From contig OW285187.1 of assembly GCA_935421135.1 (NCBI GenBank), positions 31,064,818-31,128,817 on the forward strand: 64,000 bases of DNA, in the 5' to 3' direction. Shown piece after piece: positions 12,682-21,184 of this stretch. Position numbers and translations under genes: made by a program. Below the pieces are notes generated by a model. That model searched no databases, was not told where the DNA came from, and saw nothing but the letters and a program-made list of their open reading frames with translations. Each line of letters starts with the position of its first letter. Positions within the stretch are counted from its first letter, which is position 1. Origin of the DNA: Bugulina stolonifera. Its lineage: Eukaryota > Bryozoa > Gymnolaemata > Cheilostomatida > Bugulidae.

Positions 12682-12975
12682 AACTCACCGACTTATACTC
12701 CTCGGAGTGACCAGCCCCTAACAGCTCTCACTGCCAGGTGCCAGTGCTGGCCAACTCCTTATGAGAAAGGCCCAGATAACATGGCCTATTTTTGGCAGGG
12801 TTAGAGGAGTTGCCTTGAAGCCATGCTGGCTTGCATGACTCCAAGGACTTTAATATGGGGCACTGGAGCAATTGTGGCTGGATGCTCTTCCTAACACCAC
12901 CATGACTGGGGTTTGAACCTGGAACCTTCAGCATGAAAGCTCAGCATTCTAACCCCCAAGCCAAGGCTGCTCCCT
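12682..12975 (-). mobile_element. tRNA-derived SINE, full length, minus strand
   Basis: Read on the minus strand, the head (12975 downward) has a tRNA-like A box region (TTGGGGGTTAGAATGCTGAG) and a good B box (GGTTCAAACCC, near 12908-12918), as in RNA polymerase III promoters. The body and tail follow, ending near CTCCGAGGAGTATAAG. A second copy lacking the head is at 56581-56752, which confirms the repeat and its tail end. Confidence 0.7.
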
Positions 12976-13541
12976 ATTTACAACAAACTAATAGCTGTCA
13001 TCTAATTTCAAATGTGAAAAAGAGCTGAGGTTCTATTTTTGTTTTCTCACGATGCACAATGTTCAGAATTCTAAAGACAGGAAGTTTAAAATTAACCCAA
13101 GCACCAGATAGCCCTGGAATAAGACTTTCAAAAATGAAAAGTGTTTTGGTGTCTTACATAAGGATTAAGATAATGTATAAGGACCATTAGAGGATTATAA
13201 AAGTTAATCCTTATTGTGTGCTTTGGTCTTGAAAAGAGCACAATTTCATCCATTGCAAGTCTTATGTAACAGAGTACAGGGAAGTTTTGCTGGATATTTT
13301 AAATAATTGCCTGATAAAATGACACAAAACAATTATGACAGAAACAGAATGCATACATACTGGTGACTATTACAGATAATTACCCACTAATTGCATAGCT
13401 TTATGGTGTCAGACACTTGACATGCACCAGAACAGAGGAAAGAGCAGGATTTTAGCACACTTTCTTATTTCTTTACAAATAAAAGAACTCAAAGCTATTA
13501 TATTATTGGCTGAGATAATTATTTAAATTATTTAAATTTAG

Positions 13542-13706
13542 CCAATGAGAAGCCTTCCCCCCTTCCCCTCCCCATGTACTTTCCTATAAATACAGAGGTC
13601 TGGAGTAAACCAGCATTGTATTCAGCCTGACAGTCCAAGAGTACAGACCTAGACTAGCTAATAACTCTAGTATATACAGTATATACCGTTCTCAGAATTA
13701 ATCAAG
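13542..13706 (+). promoter_or_regulatory. TATA-type promoter and non-coding exon 1
   Basis: A CCAAT box (13542-13546), a TATA box (TATAAATA, 13585-13592) and CAGTCCAAG (13631-13639, 46 bases after the TATA start) precede the exon-1 donor ATCAAG|GTAAGT (intron from 13707). CCAAT, TATAAATA and CAGTYCAAG recur with similar spacing at 51.2 and 60.5 kb, so this is a shared promoter design. Transcription probably starts about 30 bases after the TATA box. Confidence 0.7.
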
Positions 13707-14029
13707 GTAAGTAACTTCTATCTACATGCTTGTATAATCTATATATGTACCTGTATATTTAGTAGTTTGTTGTTAACACTTTATAAATACAATCCCTAGG
13801 TGATCGTTGATCATGTTTATAAATGCCAAAAATTTTCTAATAGCACATCACACCAAATTTACATTGTATATCTTGGTAAAGTTATTTCGCTGCAAAATAC
13901 AAATTTTATATCTGGAAATACAACATGTAGTTACTGGTCAGTCCTGCAATTGCCTTCTCATTAATATACTATTTTGTTTTTTTAATCTTTCAATAATAAG
14001 TATGATATAAATTCTGTTACAGAAACAGA

Positions 14030-14710
14030 ATGGCTTCCCCACAGCATACAGGTGATACAGGCTTACCACTAGAGGCTATTGAAAATGGCAGGCCAGCTGA
14101 TCAGACCAGAGGAAGAATGGATGCTACTGGTAGTGGAACTTTCCAAGCTAGGCCAATGAACGGTTTTTACAATATACAACCACTACGACTACGGCCATAC
14201 TATGGACGTAGATATTGGCAGAACAGAGAACCCGGACCACCAACAACTAATACCCGTCCACAGCCGCCGCCAGCTTATAACAGTCTCGTGAACAATATGG
14301 GCTATGCAATGGCGCCGACATTTGTGACAAATGCTTCCAATCCATCAACATATAGACTGAACCAGCCTCCATCCATAGCAAATACATCAGTATCTGCATC
14401 CCTTGCAAACTATGCTACGTCTGCAACACAAAGCCTGCCTACAATGTCTCAGGCACTCAATGCTCCTCCTTCTACATCTGGAACAAATGCAAGAATCCGG
14501 AAAAGAAAAAAGGCCAAATCGTATTACTGTCAAAGTATGCGCTGCCTGAAATTAGACACAATGGCACCAGAACGTGCTGACTTGAAGTTTGGGAGAACTC
14601 ACGATTGCTTCTTTACCGGGTGCAAAAAAAAGTGTCGAAGACCATCAGATTTGAAATCTCACCTCAGGTGGCATGAGCAGAGGTCCAGCACTAGCAGTCG
14701 ATGGGCATAG
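14030..14710 (+). CDS. Single C2H2 (KLF/Sp-like) zinc-finger protein
   Basis: A 226-residue protein encoded in one exon. The intron acceptor (CTGTTACAG) ends at 14022, seven bases before the ATG, and the promoter and non-coding exon 1 lie at 13.54-13.71 kb. Residues 1-150 are Pro/Asn/Ser/Thr-rich and probably disordered. Residues 155-161 (RKRKKAK region) look like a nuclear signal. C167 and C172 form a CxxxxC pair, and C193, C198, H211 and H215 form a C-X4-C-X12-H-X3-H finger whose end (LKSHLRWH) resembles the first finger of Sp/KLF factors. The same C-terminal domain occurs at 45.88 kb. One finger would give weak DNA binding alone, so it may dimerise or act with partners. The zinc-finger assignment is sure; the cellular role is inference. 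Confidence 0.85.
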   Translation: MASPQHTGDTGLPLEAIENGRPADQTRGRMDATGSGTFQARPMNGFYNIQPLRLRPYYGRRYWQNREPGPPTTNTRPQPPPAYNSLVNNMGYAMAPTFVTNASNPSTYRLNQPPSIANTSVSASLANYATSATQSLPTMSQALNAPPSTSGTNARIRKRKKAKSYYCQSMRCLKLDTMAPERADLKFGRTHDCFFTGCKKKCRRPSDLKSHLRWHEQRSSTSSRWA

Positions 14711-15145
14711 GCCTGCGCTGGGTATTGCTAGGTACCACATGGTTATAGAGGAAGAGAGATGAAGAAGAGAAAATACACTCTGTGAATACAGAGTATGAGA
14801 CTAAATTATAGTAATTCTAGTTAAATAACAATTATAAACTTTAAAAAAATAATAATGTCTGTTATGTTTTACTAATTTCTTTGTTTGTCAGATATTCAAT
14901 TATTTAGAACACTCTGGTGTTACTTTTCACTAGAATGTACATTCGTGCTGGCCGAAAGAAGCCCTTTTTCTGTATTTAATGTTGTAGTGTTACCATTGGC
15001 TCAGCCATTTTCGATGAAAATTAATAAAAGGCTTTAGGGCTCAATGTTCTGAATTAGTTATGATAATCCTGGAATAGACTGATATATTGGTATACTGAAC
15101 AGAATAAGCACAGTTGAAAAGTTTATGACAGACTTTTAAATGGTT
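14711..15145. other. 3' UTR and downstream spacer
   Basis: AT-rich sequence after the zinc-finger gene with an AATAAA-type signal (TTAATAAAAGG near 15021). No further gene before the retrotransposon. Confidence 0.5.
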
Positions 15146-15150
15146 CCAAT

Positions 15151-15296
15151 TGTGATGTAGCGTCACGGACTCAGACTAGATCCGGTCTGCGCAGGAGGTA
15201 CGAAAGGAAGGAACTTGGACTAGGACGATAAGACTGGAAGGAGGTGCACGGAGAACTAATAAAGTAAGTGCAATACAGTCTTACCAATACACTACA
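15151..15296 (+). repeat. 5' LTR
   Basis: A 146-bp LTR beginning TGTGATGTAG and ending ACTACA, identical to the 3' LTR. It contains an AATAAA-like signal (CTAATAAAGT near 15257). Such short LTRs are usual for Mag/SURL-type elements. No TATA box is evident, so an initiator-type promoter is likely. Confidence 0.95.
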
Positions 15297-15310
15297 TGGT
15301 GTCAGAAGTA
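15297..15310 (+). other. Primer binding site (tRNA-Leu type)
   Basis: TGGTGTCAGAAGTA directly follows the 5' LTR. TGG pairs with the CCA end of a tRNA, and the rest matches the complement of a tRNA-Leu acceptor end (…TTCTGACACCA) except for the last base. This would prime minus-strand DNA synthesis. Confidence 0.8.
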
Positions 15311-15491
15311 AACCAGAGGATAACGTTACGTCGGTTAATAGGTAATAGAGTGCTTTGAAAAGTAAAGTGATTCGTAAGTTGCGTTTGGAGAGTTGAATAA
15401 TAGGCCTAGTAGTAGTCCTAGTCTAGTGGCGAGTCAGAGTGATAGAGAAGTGAAAGTGATTAAAAGGAAATAGAGCTAAGTAGTCACGAGG

Positions 15492-16526
15492 ATGGATAAC
15501 AATTTAAAATTCGGCAAAGGTGTTAGTACACCCCAGTTAGTTATAGAACATGGAGCAGAATTAGAGGGGTGGAATAAGTTTATCAGAAGATTTGAGATAG
15601 CGGTGATTGGAGCGGGTCTGAGGCATAAAGAGAGTACGGGCCCAAAGACAAAAGACAAAGGGGCTAAAGAGGCAAAGGCAAAGTTTGAAATAGAGCACAG
15701 GAAGGCTGCACTGCTGCTAGATAGCATGGGGGAAACAGGGATGGACATCTTTGAATCATGGAACACGGATATAGAAACGATGCAGTATGAGGACCTAAAA
15801 GATGGTTTCACAGCTCACTTTGAAGAGAAAGAAAACATTGTGGCAACAAGACACAGATATTTGAGCATAGTGCAGAGTGCAGAGGAAAGGGTGGATAAGT
15901 TTATAGAAAGAGTGGAGAGGTCAGCGAAAACATGTCGTTGGGGTTCTCTCACAGATGCTATGATAGTCCAGACAATAATAAAAGGGATGACCAATGACAA
16001 AATTAGGTGTGAGTTACTAGGGAAGAAAGACTTAGACTCAAACAAAGTAAAATCAGTATGCCTGAGGCATGAGTCAGCAAAGACAGCCTCCCGCATTATT
16101 TCAAAATATAGGGATGAGGGGTCTACAAGGAAACCGGAAATAGATAGAGTCGAAGACCAGCCAGCAGTACAGGAAGAAAGGGAGGAACCAGGTTCAATTG
16201 ACAGAGTGGGAAACTTTAGACAGGACTACACTTACAATAGTTGAGGCGGCGGTAATTACAGAGGCCAAAGAGGTTTTAGAGGTAGAAGCGGACCAGGCAA
16301 GGGTAGAGGCAGAGGTTGCTTTGTGTGCAGTGGTGATCACATGATGAAGGATTGCCCAAAATCAAGGATGGCCCCAGGAACAGGCGGCTGTTTTGGATGC
16401 GGTGGCCCACACTTCGTTAGGGAATGTCCTAAAACAGTGAGTGGTCGAGGAAGGGATAGTTATAGGGGTGAAGCACATATACATGCAGTCAGCAGGCACT
16501 TCAGCGATTCGGAAGAATCATTATGA
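15492..16526 (+). CDS. gag: Gag, with one internal in-frame UGA
   Basis: Nucleocapsid/capsid precursor of the retrotransposon. Codons 1-250 (15492-16241) encode a hydrophilic, helix-rich capsid-like region. A UGA at 16242-16244 follows, then the frame stays open through a Gly/Arg-rich RNA-binding stretch and two zinc knuckles (CFVCSGDHMMKDC near 16320 and CFGCGGPHFVREC near 16389) to a second UGA at 16524-16526. Both knuckles are C-X2-C-X3-H-X4-C, one residue shorter than the usual retroviral spacing. The first UGA removes the knuckles from the primary product unless it is read through; it could be a recent point mutation (C-to-T at a CpG) in this copy. The start ATG is the first in frame after the leader. 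Confidence 0.85.
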
Positions 16527-19500
16527 CTAGGAACAAGGAAAAATAAAGATAAAGAGTTTGATATTAGCTTAAGATGTGGTAGGAAAATTGTAAAACTCCT
16601 TGTTGACACGGGGGCAGACGTATCTGTTATTACCACACAGACAGCAGAAAAAGTAGGTCAAGAAATATTAAAAACAGGCAGGATATTCACGGGAGCTGAT
16701 GGAAGCGTACTAGATGTGATAGGGAAAATGAAATTGTCTTTAATATCATCCTGGGGACAAGAGGTGGTTAGCACAGTTTACGTAATGAAAGGAGGGAAGA
16801 GCAATTTGCTCGGCAAACCTGAGGTGAGAAAACTTAACCTAGTAAAAACTGTCAGATTGGTTGAGGAAGAAATCCAGTCCAGATACCCGAAGCTGTTTGG
16901 AGACCTAGGGGTGCTGCCAGATGTGTTTAAAATAAATTTGAAGGAAGGTGCAGTCCCTTTATGTCTGAGCGTACCGCGAAGAGTACCTATTGGTCTGCGT
17001 GAGGCCACGAAGGTGGAGTTAGAGCGTATGGAGCGGATGGGAGTGATAGTGAAGGTAGAGAAGCCAACCACATGGTGCTCAGGCATGGTAGTTGCTCCAA
17101 AGTCGAATGGGAAGGTGAGGCTATGTGTAGATTTGACACAACTAAACAAGAGTGTGAGAAGAGAGCACTTTCCTCTGCCGAGATTGGAAGATACTATGGC
17201 ATCGTTGGAAGGTAGCAGGTATTTCAGCAAGATGGACGCCAACTCCGGATTTTGGCAGATAAGGCTGGATGAGGAGTCTAGGGAGTATACTACATTCATC
17301 AAACCTTTTGGTAGGTATCAATACTGCAAGATGCCGTTTGGTATCTCGGCAGCGCCGGAATTTTTTCAAAGACAGATGTGCAAGATATTGGGAGATAGTC
17401 AAGGAGTAGTGTGTATGATGGACGACATTTTGGTGGTCGGTAAGTCAAAAAAGGAGCACGATGAGAGATTAGGTGAGGTGTTGGTTAAACTGCAGAAGGC
17501 TGGATTGACGTTAAACAAAGATAAATGTGAGTTTGGGGTAAGAGAAGTGAAGTTTCTTGGACATATAGTGAGCGATGAAGGCATCAGAGTGGATCCAGAG
17601 AAAGAACGGGCTATCCGGGAGATGCCGGCCCCCACAGATCTAAAGGGTTTAAAGAGGTTTTTGGCGATGGTAAACTACTTGGGGAGGTACAGTCCGCTGC
17701 TGTCAGAGATAGAGCTGCCACTGCGAGAGCTAGAGAAGAAGAAGAATGATTGGTGTTGGACGTATAGACAGCAAGAAAGTTTTGATAAAGTCAAGGAGGC
17801 GATTGCAAAATCCCCCATACTAGCATTGTTTGACTATAGCAAAAGCCACCGTGTGACTGCAGATGCTAGTGCACATTCGTTGGGAGCGGCTCTACTCCAG
17901 GAAGCTACAGACGGTTCATGGCAGCCAGTGGCGTATGCTTCGAGGAAGTTGACAGAGACAGAGAAGAGGTACGGACAGATAGAGAAGGAAGCATTAGCGA
18001 TCACATGGGCTTGCGAGAAGTTTGACTTTTACTTGGTAGGAAGGTCATTTGAGATAGAGACCGACCACAAGCCATTGATACCGCTGTTGGGTAGCAGAGA
18101 CTTGTCTGACTTGCCGTTAAGGATACAAAGATTTAAGATGCGACTAATGCGATACCATTATAGTATCTTTCACACTCCGGGGACTGGAATGTTCATCGCT
18201 GATCTTCTGTCAAGGCCACCCTCAGGAAAGGAAATAGTGAAGGTGCAGAGGGTGGAGATGCATGCGAGTACTTATATTAATGCCATTACAGATATCTCCT
18301 TAGAGGAAGTCAGGAGATCCGGAACGACTGATAAGGATTATCAGGATATAGTGAAAGGCATTGAGGGAACTTGGCCTCAAAATCCGTCTCCGGAGGTGAG
18401 GAAAGTGAGGGTTAATGCAGATCACCTGAGTTTAGTGGATGGGTTGGTGACCATGAATTCTAGGATATACATCCCTCTCAGTATGAGAGGAGACATGTTG
18501 AAGAAATTGCACAGTGGACACCAAGGTATAGTGAAGACGGTTAGGAGAGGCCGAGACACAGTGTGGTGGCCTGCACTGAATAGGGAAGTGAAGGACATGA
18601 TAGAGACCTGTAATCGATGCATTTGTAACCAAAGGATGCAATATCAACCAGTCAGTAACAGTGTACTGCCAGAAGGGCCTTGGGAAGAGGTAGGCACTGA
18701 TTTGTTTGAGTTTGAGGGAAAGTGGTATGCCCTCTTTGTCGATTACTACTCACGGTGGATAGAGACAGCTGAAATGAATAGCCAGACAGGGGAGCACCTG
18801 GTCAAGAAATTCAGGCCATTGATAGCTAGGTTCGGGGCGCCGAAGAAAATGCGGTCAGATAACGGTCCGTGTTACATCTCAAGGGAATGGAGAGACTTGA
18901 TGTCAGAGTACGCAATCACACATGAGACCAGTAGCCCACACTATCATCAAAGCAATGGGATGGCAGAAAGAGCGGTGGAAACAGTGAAGACTATGTGGAG
19001 GAAAGAGAAGGATAAGCTGGTGGCTCTTTTAGCTTATAGGACTACGCCACTGGAGAGCTTATACAGACCGGATGAGCTGATGATGGGTAGGAAGCTGAGG
19101 AATCAGATCCCCAGGCTTAGGGCCGTAGGAGACAGGGTACCAGATAGGGAAGGATTTAAGATTAGAGACACAAGCCTGAAAGAGCGACAGAAACGTGATT
19201 TTGACAGAGGCCACAGAGCTGTCAAAATGCCGGATCTAGAGGAGGGGACCCTGGTGTGGGTGAAGAGGGATCACAAAGATCCTAGCAGGCCTGGCGTGGT
19301 GAGATACAAAGCAGAGGAGCCATACAGTTACTGGGTTGAAGTAAACGGCAGGCTTCTGCGGAGGTCTAGAGTTCACCTAAGGTTGAGAACGCAAGAGGAG
19401 TCGAAGAGGGATGAGATACCGATAGTGAATAAAGAAAAGGAGGCTGGGGAAGAGACAGGTCTGACCAATGACAGTGAGTTAGAGTGTAATGCCAGGGAGA

Positions 19501-19574
19501 ATGGAGTGTGCGTGAGCAGTAGGGGTAGAGTCAGAAAAAAGAGGAGAGACCCATATTATATTTATGACTATTAA
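16527..19574 (+). CDS. pol: Pol: protease, reverse transcriptase, RNase H, integrase
   Basis: Open from just after the Gag stop, in the same frame, so expression probably needs readthrough of the UGA-CUA-G at 16524. Protease: LLVDTGADVSVI, with Asp at 16605. Reverse transcriptase: KMDANSGFWQ (Asp at 17234) and MMDD (17415-17426), where Met replaces the usual aromatic residue of the YxDD box. RNase H: TADAS (Asp at 17862), then the Glu and TDHKPL motifs. Integrase: the HHCC zinc module (His 18510 and 18519, Cys 18609 and 18618) and the D,D35E triad (18699, 18858, 18966). The C-terminal part (YSYWVEVNGRLLRRSRVHLR) resembles a GPY/F module; no chromodomain is seen. The Pol part has no stop or frameshift, so the enzymatic domains look intact. 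No env gene follows. Confidence 0.93.
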   Translation, partial: LGTRKNKDKEFDISLRCGRKIVKLLVDTGADVSVITTQTAEKVGQEILKTGRIFTGADGSVLDVIGKMKLSLISSWGQEVVSTVYVMKGGKSNLLGKPEVRKLNLVKTVRLVEEEIQSRYPKLFGDLGVLPDVFKINLKEGAVPLCLSVPRRVPIGLREATKVELERMERMGVIVKVEKPTTWCSGMVVAPKSNGKVRLCVDLTQLNKSVRREHFPLPRLEDTMASLEGSRYFSKMDANSGFWQIRLDEESREYTTFIKPFGRYQYCKMPFGISAAPEFFQRQMCKILGDSQGVVCMMDDILVVGKSKKEHDERLGEVLVKLQKAGLTLNKDKCEFGVREVKFLGHIVSDEGIRVDPEKERAIREMPAPTDLKGLKRFLAMVNYLGRYSPLLSEIELPLRELEKKKNDWCWTYRQQESFDKVKEAIAKSPILALFDYSKSHRVTADASAHSLGAALLQEATDGSWQPVAYASRKLTETEKRYGQIEKEALAITWACEKFDFYLVGRSFEIETDHKPLIPLLGSRDLSDLPLRIQRFKMRLMRYHYSIFHTPGTGMFIADLLSRPPSGKEIVKVQRVEMHASTYINAITDISLEEVRRSGTTDKDYQDIVKGIEGTWPQNPSPEVRKVRVNADHLSLVDGLVTMNSRIYIPLSMRGDMLKKLHSGHQGIVKTVRRGRDTVWWPALNREVKDMIETCNRCICNQRMQYQPVSNSVLPEGPWEEVGTDLFEFEGKWYALFVDYYSRWIETAEMNSQTGEHLVKKFRPLIARFGAPKKMRSDNGPCYISREWRDLMSEYAITHETSSPHYHQSNGMAERAVETVKTMWRKEKDKLVALLAYRTTPLESLYRPDELMMGRKLRNQIPRLRAVGDRVPDREGFKIRDTSLKERQKRDFDRGHRAVKMPDLEEGTLVWVKRDHKDPSRPGVVRYKAEEPYSYWVEVNGRLLRRSRVHLRLRTQEESKRDEIPIVNKEKEAGEETGLTNDSELECNARENGVCVSSRGRVRKKRRDPYYIYDY

Positions 19575-19810
19575 TACAGGGTCACTAATAGTGAAGGCTG
19601 AAGGGAGAGCTTAGAGAGGAGATAGAAAAAAAAAAAAAAGAAAAGGGGATAGTACACGGTGGATAGAGAAGGCTACGGAGAAGATTTATAGGAAGGGAGT
19701 ACACAGCTGATAGTGAAGGTCATAGGGAAGAGATATAGCAAGGGAGGATACACAGTTGATAGAGAAGGCTATAGAGAAAAAGTATTGACAGTAATAGCGA
19801 AGGCCGAACA
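19575..19810 (+). other. Purine-rich 3' untranslated part of the retrotransposon
   Basis: Very A/G-rich, with loosely repeated blocks (for example GGATAGAGAAGGCTA and relatives). It is likely untranslated, between pol and the polypurine tract. Confidence 0.7.
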
Positions 19811-19836
19811 GAAGGAGAAGGATAGAGAAGGAGAGA
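19811..19836 (+). other. Polypurine tract
   Basis: An almost pure A/G run ending AGAGAAGGAGAGA immediately before the 3' LTR. It is the expected primer for plus-strand DNA synthesis. Confidence 0.8.
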
Positions 19837-19982
19837 TGTGATGTAGCGTCACGGACTCAGACTAGATCCGGTCTGCGCAGGAGGTACGAAAGGAAGGAAC
19901 TTGGACTAGGACGATAAGACTGGAAGGAGGTGCACGGAGAACTAATAAAGTAAGTGCAATACAGTCTTACCAATACACTACA
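19837..19982 (+). repeat. 3' LTR
   Basis: Identical to the 5' LTR over all 146 bases. It is followed by the CCAAT target duplication. Confidence 0.95.
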
Positions 19983-19987
19983 CCAAT

Positions 19988-21184
19988 ATCAATATAATGC
20001 AAACTCAACCATAGGCATCTGAGTGACTACCTGGGCTAACATGATGTTGAGGGCCTGCAGCTCAGGGTCAAACATGAATGTAATTCATTGTTTTGTTAGA
20101 TATCTATTGCAAGCTATGGCTAGCAAGCGTAGCCTATAATTTATGTAACAAAAGTAGCAGAATTAGAGTTTAGCCAACATAATAAAATGTTTTGTTTTTA
20201 ATATATCACTATTAGTGTCAGGTCGTTACACTGAAATGGTTCTAAGTTATATTATCAGTATCTACCAAAGATAACTACCCATATATAGTGAGGCAGTAGG
20301 TGGTTCCAGGGCCAGTTTGAGTCTACTCAATGGCTCTGGGTGGTTTTATCCTTTAGTCTTTGTGACTGATATTACATCATTTTCAGGATAAAAATGTAGC
20401 TGCCTTTTTCTTAGAAATTTGACAAATTGGCTTGTAACAAACCTTCACACAGTCTAAATGTTATAGTACAATCTGTGGTATACATTTATCTCCTCTTAAC
20501 CCTCACTCAAGTTGTTTTATACATGTAGCTAGTTTTGCATTTTGTGTTAGGAGTTGTTTTCCCTATGTTATTTTCCCAGATCATTCTCATGATGCACTGC
20601 TATTCCTTGTTCCTCTTTGTTCCCCAAGCCAAGGCATAGGCATTTTCACAGTTCAATTGCATAAATATATTAATCTGAGAATACAACAACTCACGGACCT
20701 CCATTTATTTCAAGTCCTGTCCGCAGAGACCTATTAGGTAAAATACGTGTAAGATACAGTTTGGCTATTTTTTTATATATATAATGTATTTTTAGCAAGG
20801 AATATGTGGTTCATGCATAAGTACCTGTGCATATCGAAATCTGCCTCTTGTATTTACTCAATGTCCAGTGTTATCAGCTTCAGTACTTCAAGGGTGTCAC
20901 TACAAGTTATTTATTTATTAAATTATTTAACATAATAGGCAATAATAACTTATTTTATTCAATAATATAGCGCTCAAGTTGTGTTCGGATAGTTAGAGCA
21001 GTCCTATATGAACCAGTGCAGTTTCTAAATACGCCTAATATTTTTATATAATATATATATTATAATATATGCTTAGCAAGGCTATTTCACCACACTAGTG
21101 AATGTCAGAATTGTGAATATAGGCCATGTTTCACTATGATATATATCTGTCTCCTCTGAACCCTCACTCTTGTTGTAACCACGT
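19988..21184. other. 3' flank of the first oxidase gene, part of the duplicated unit
   Basis: No gene. Sequence near 20800-21180 resembles 30150-30820 downstream of the other oxidase gene (for example GATATGTGGTTCATGCATA-like and CTCACTCTTGTTGTAACC), so the tandem duplication included the 3' flank. A second diverged copy of the CTCCTC.TAACCCTCACTC motif lies near 20490. Confidence 0.55.

Larger units (their letters stand above)
15146..19987 (+). mobile_element. Complete Ty3/gypsy LTR retrotransposon with 5-bp target duplication
   Basis: The element proper is 15151-19982, bounded by two 146-bp LTRs that are identical base for base. It is flanked by the target duplication CCAAT at 15146-15150 and 19983-19987. 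Order: LTR, primer site, Gag, protease, reverse transcriptase, RNase H, integrase, purine tract, LTR. Integrase following RNase H places it in the Ty3/gypsy (Metaviridae) group. The tRNA-Leu-type primer site and lack of an envelope gene fit Mag/SURL-like elements. Identical LTRs imply a very recent insertion. Two in-frame UGA codons interrupt an otherwise single reading frame. Confidence 0.95.

Noticed and set aside
16778..18647. Minus-strand ORFs within pol
   Set aside because: Antisense shadows of a long, clearly coding reading frame.
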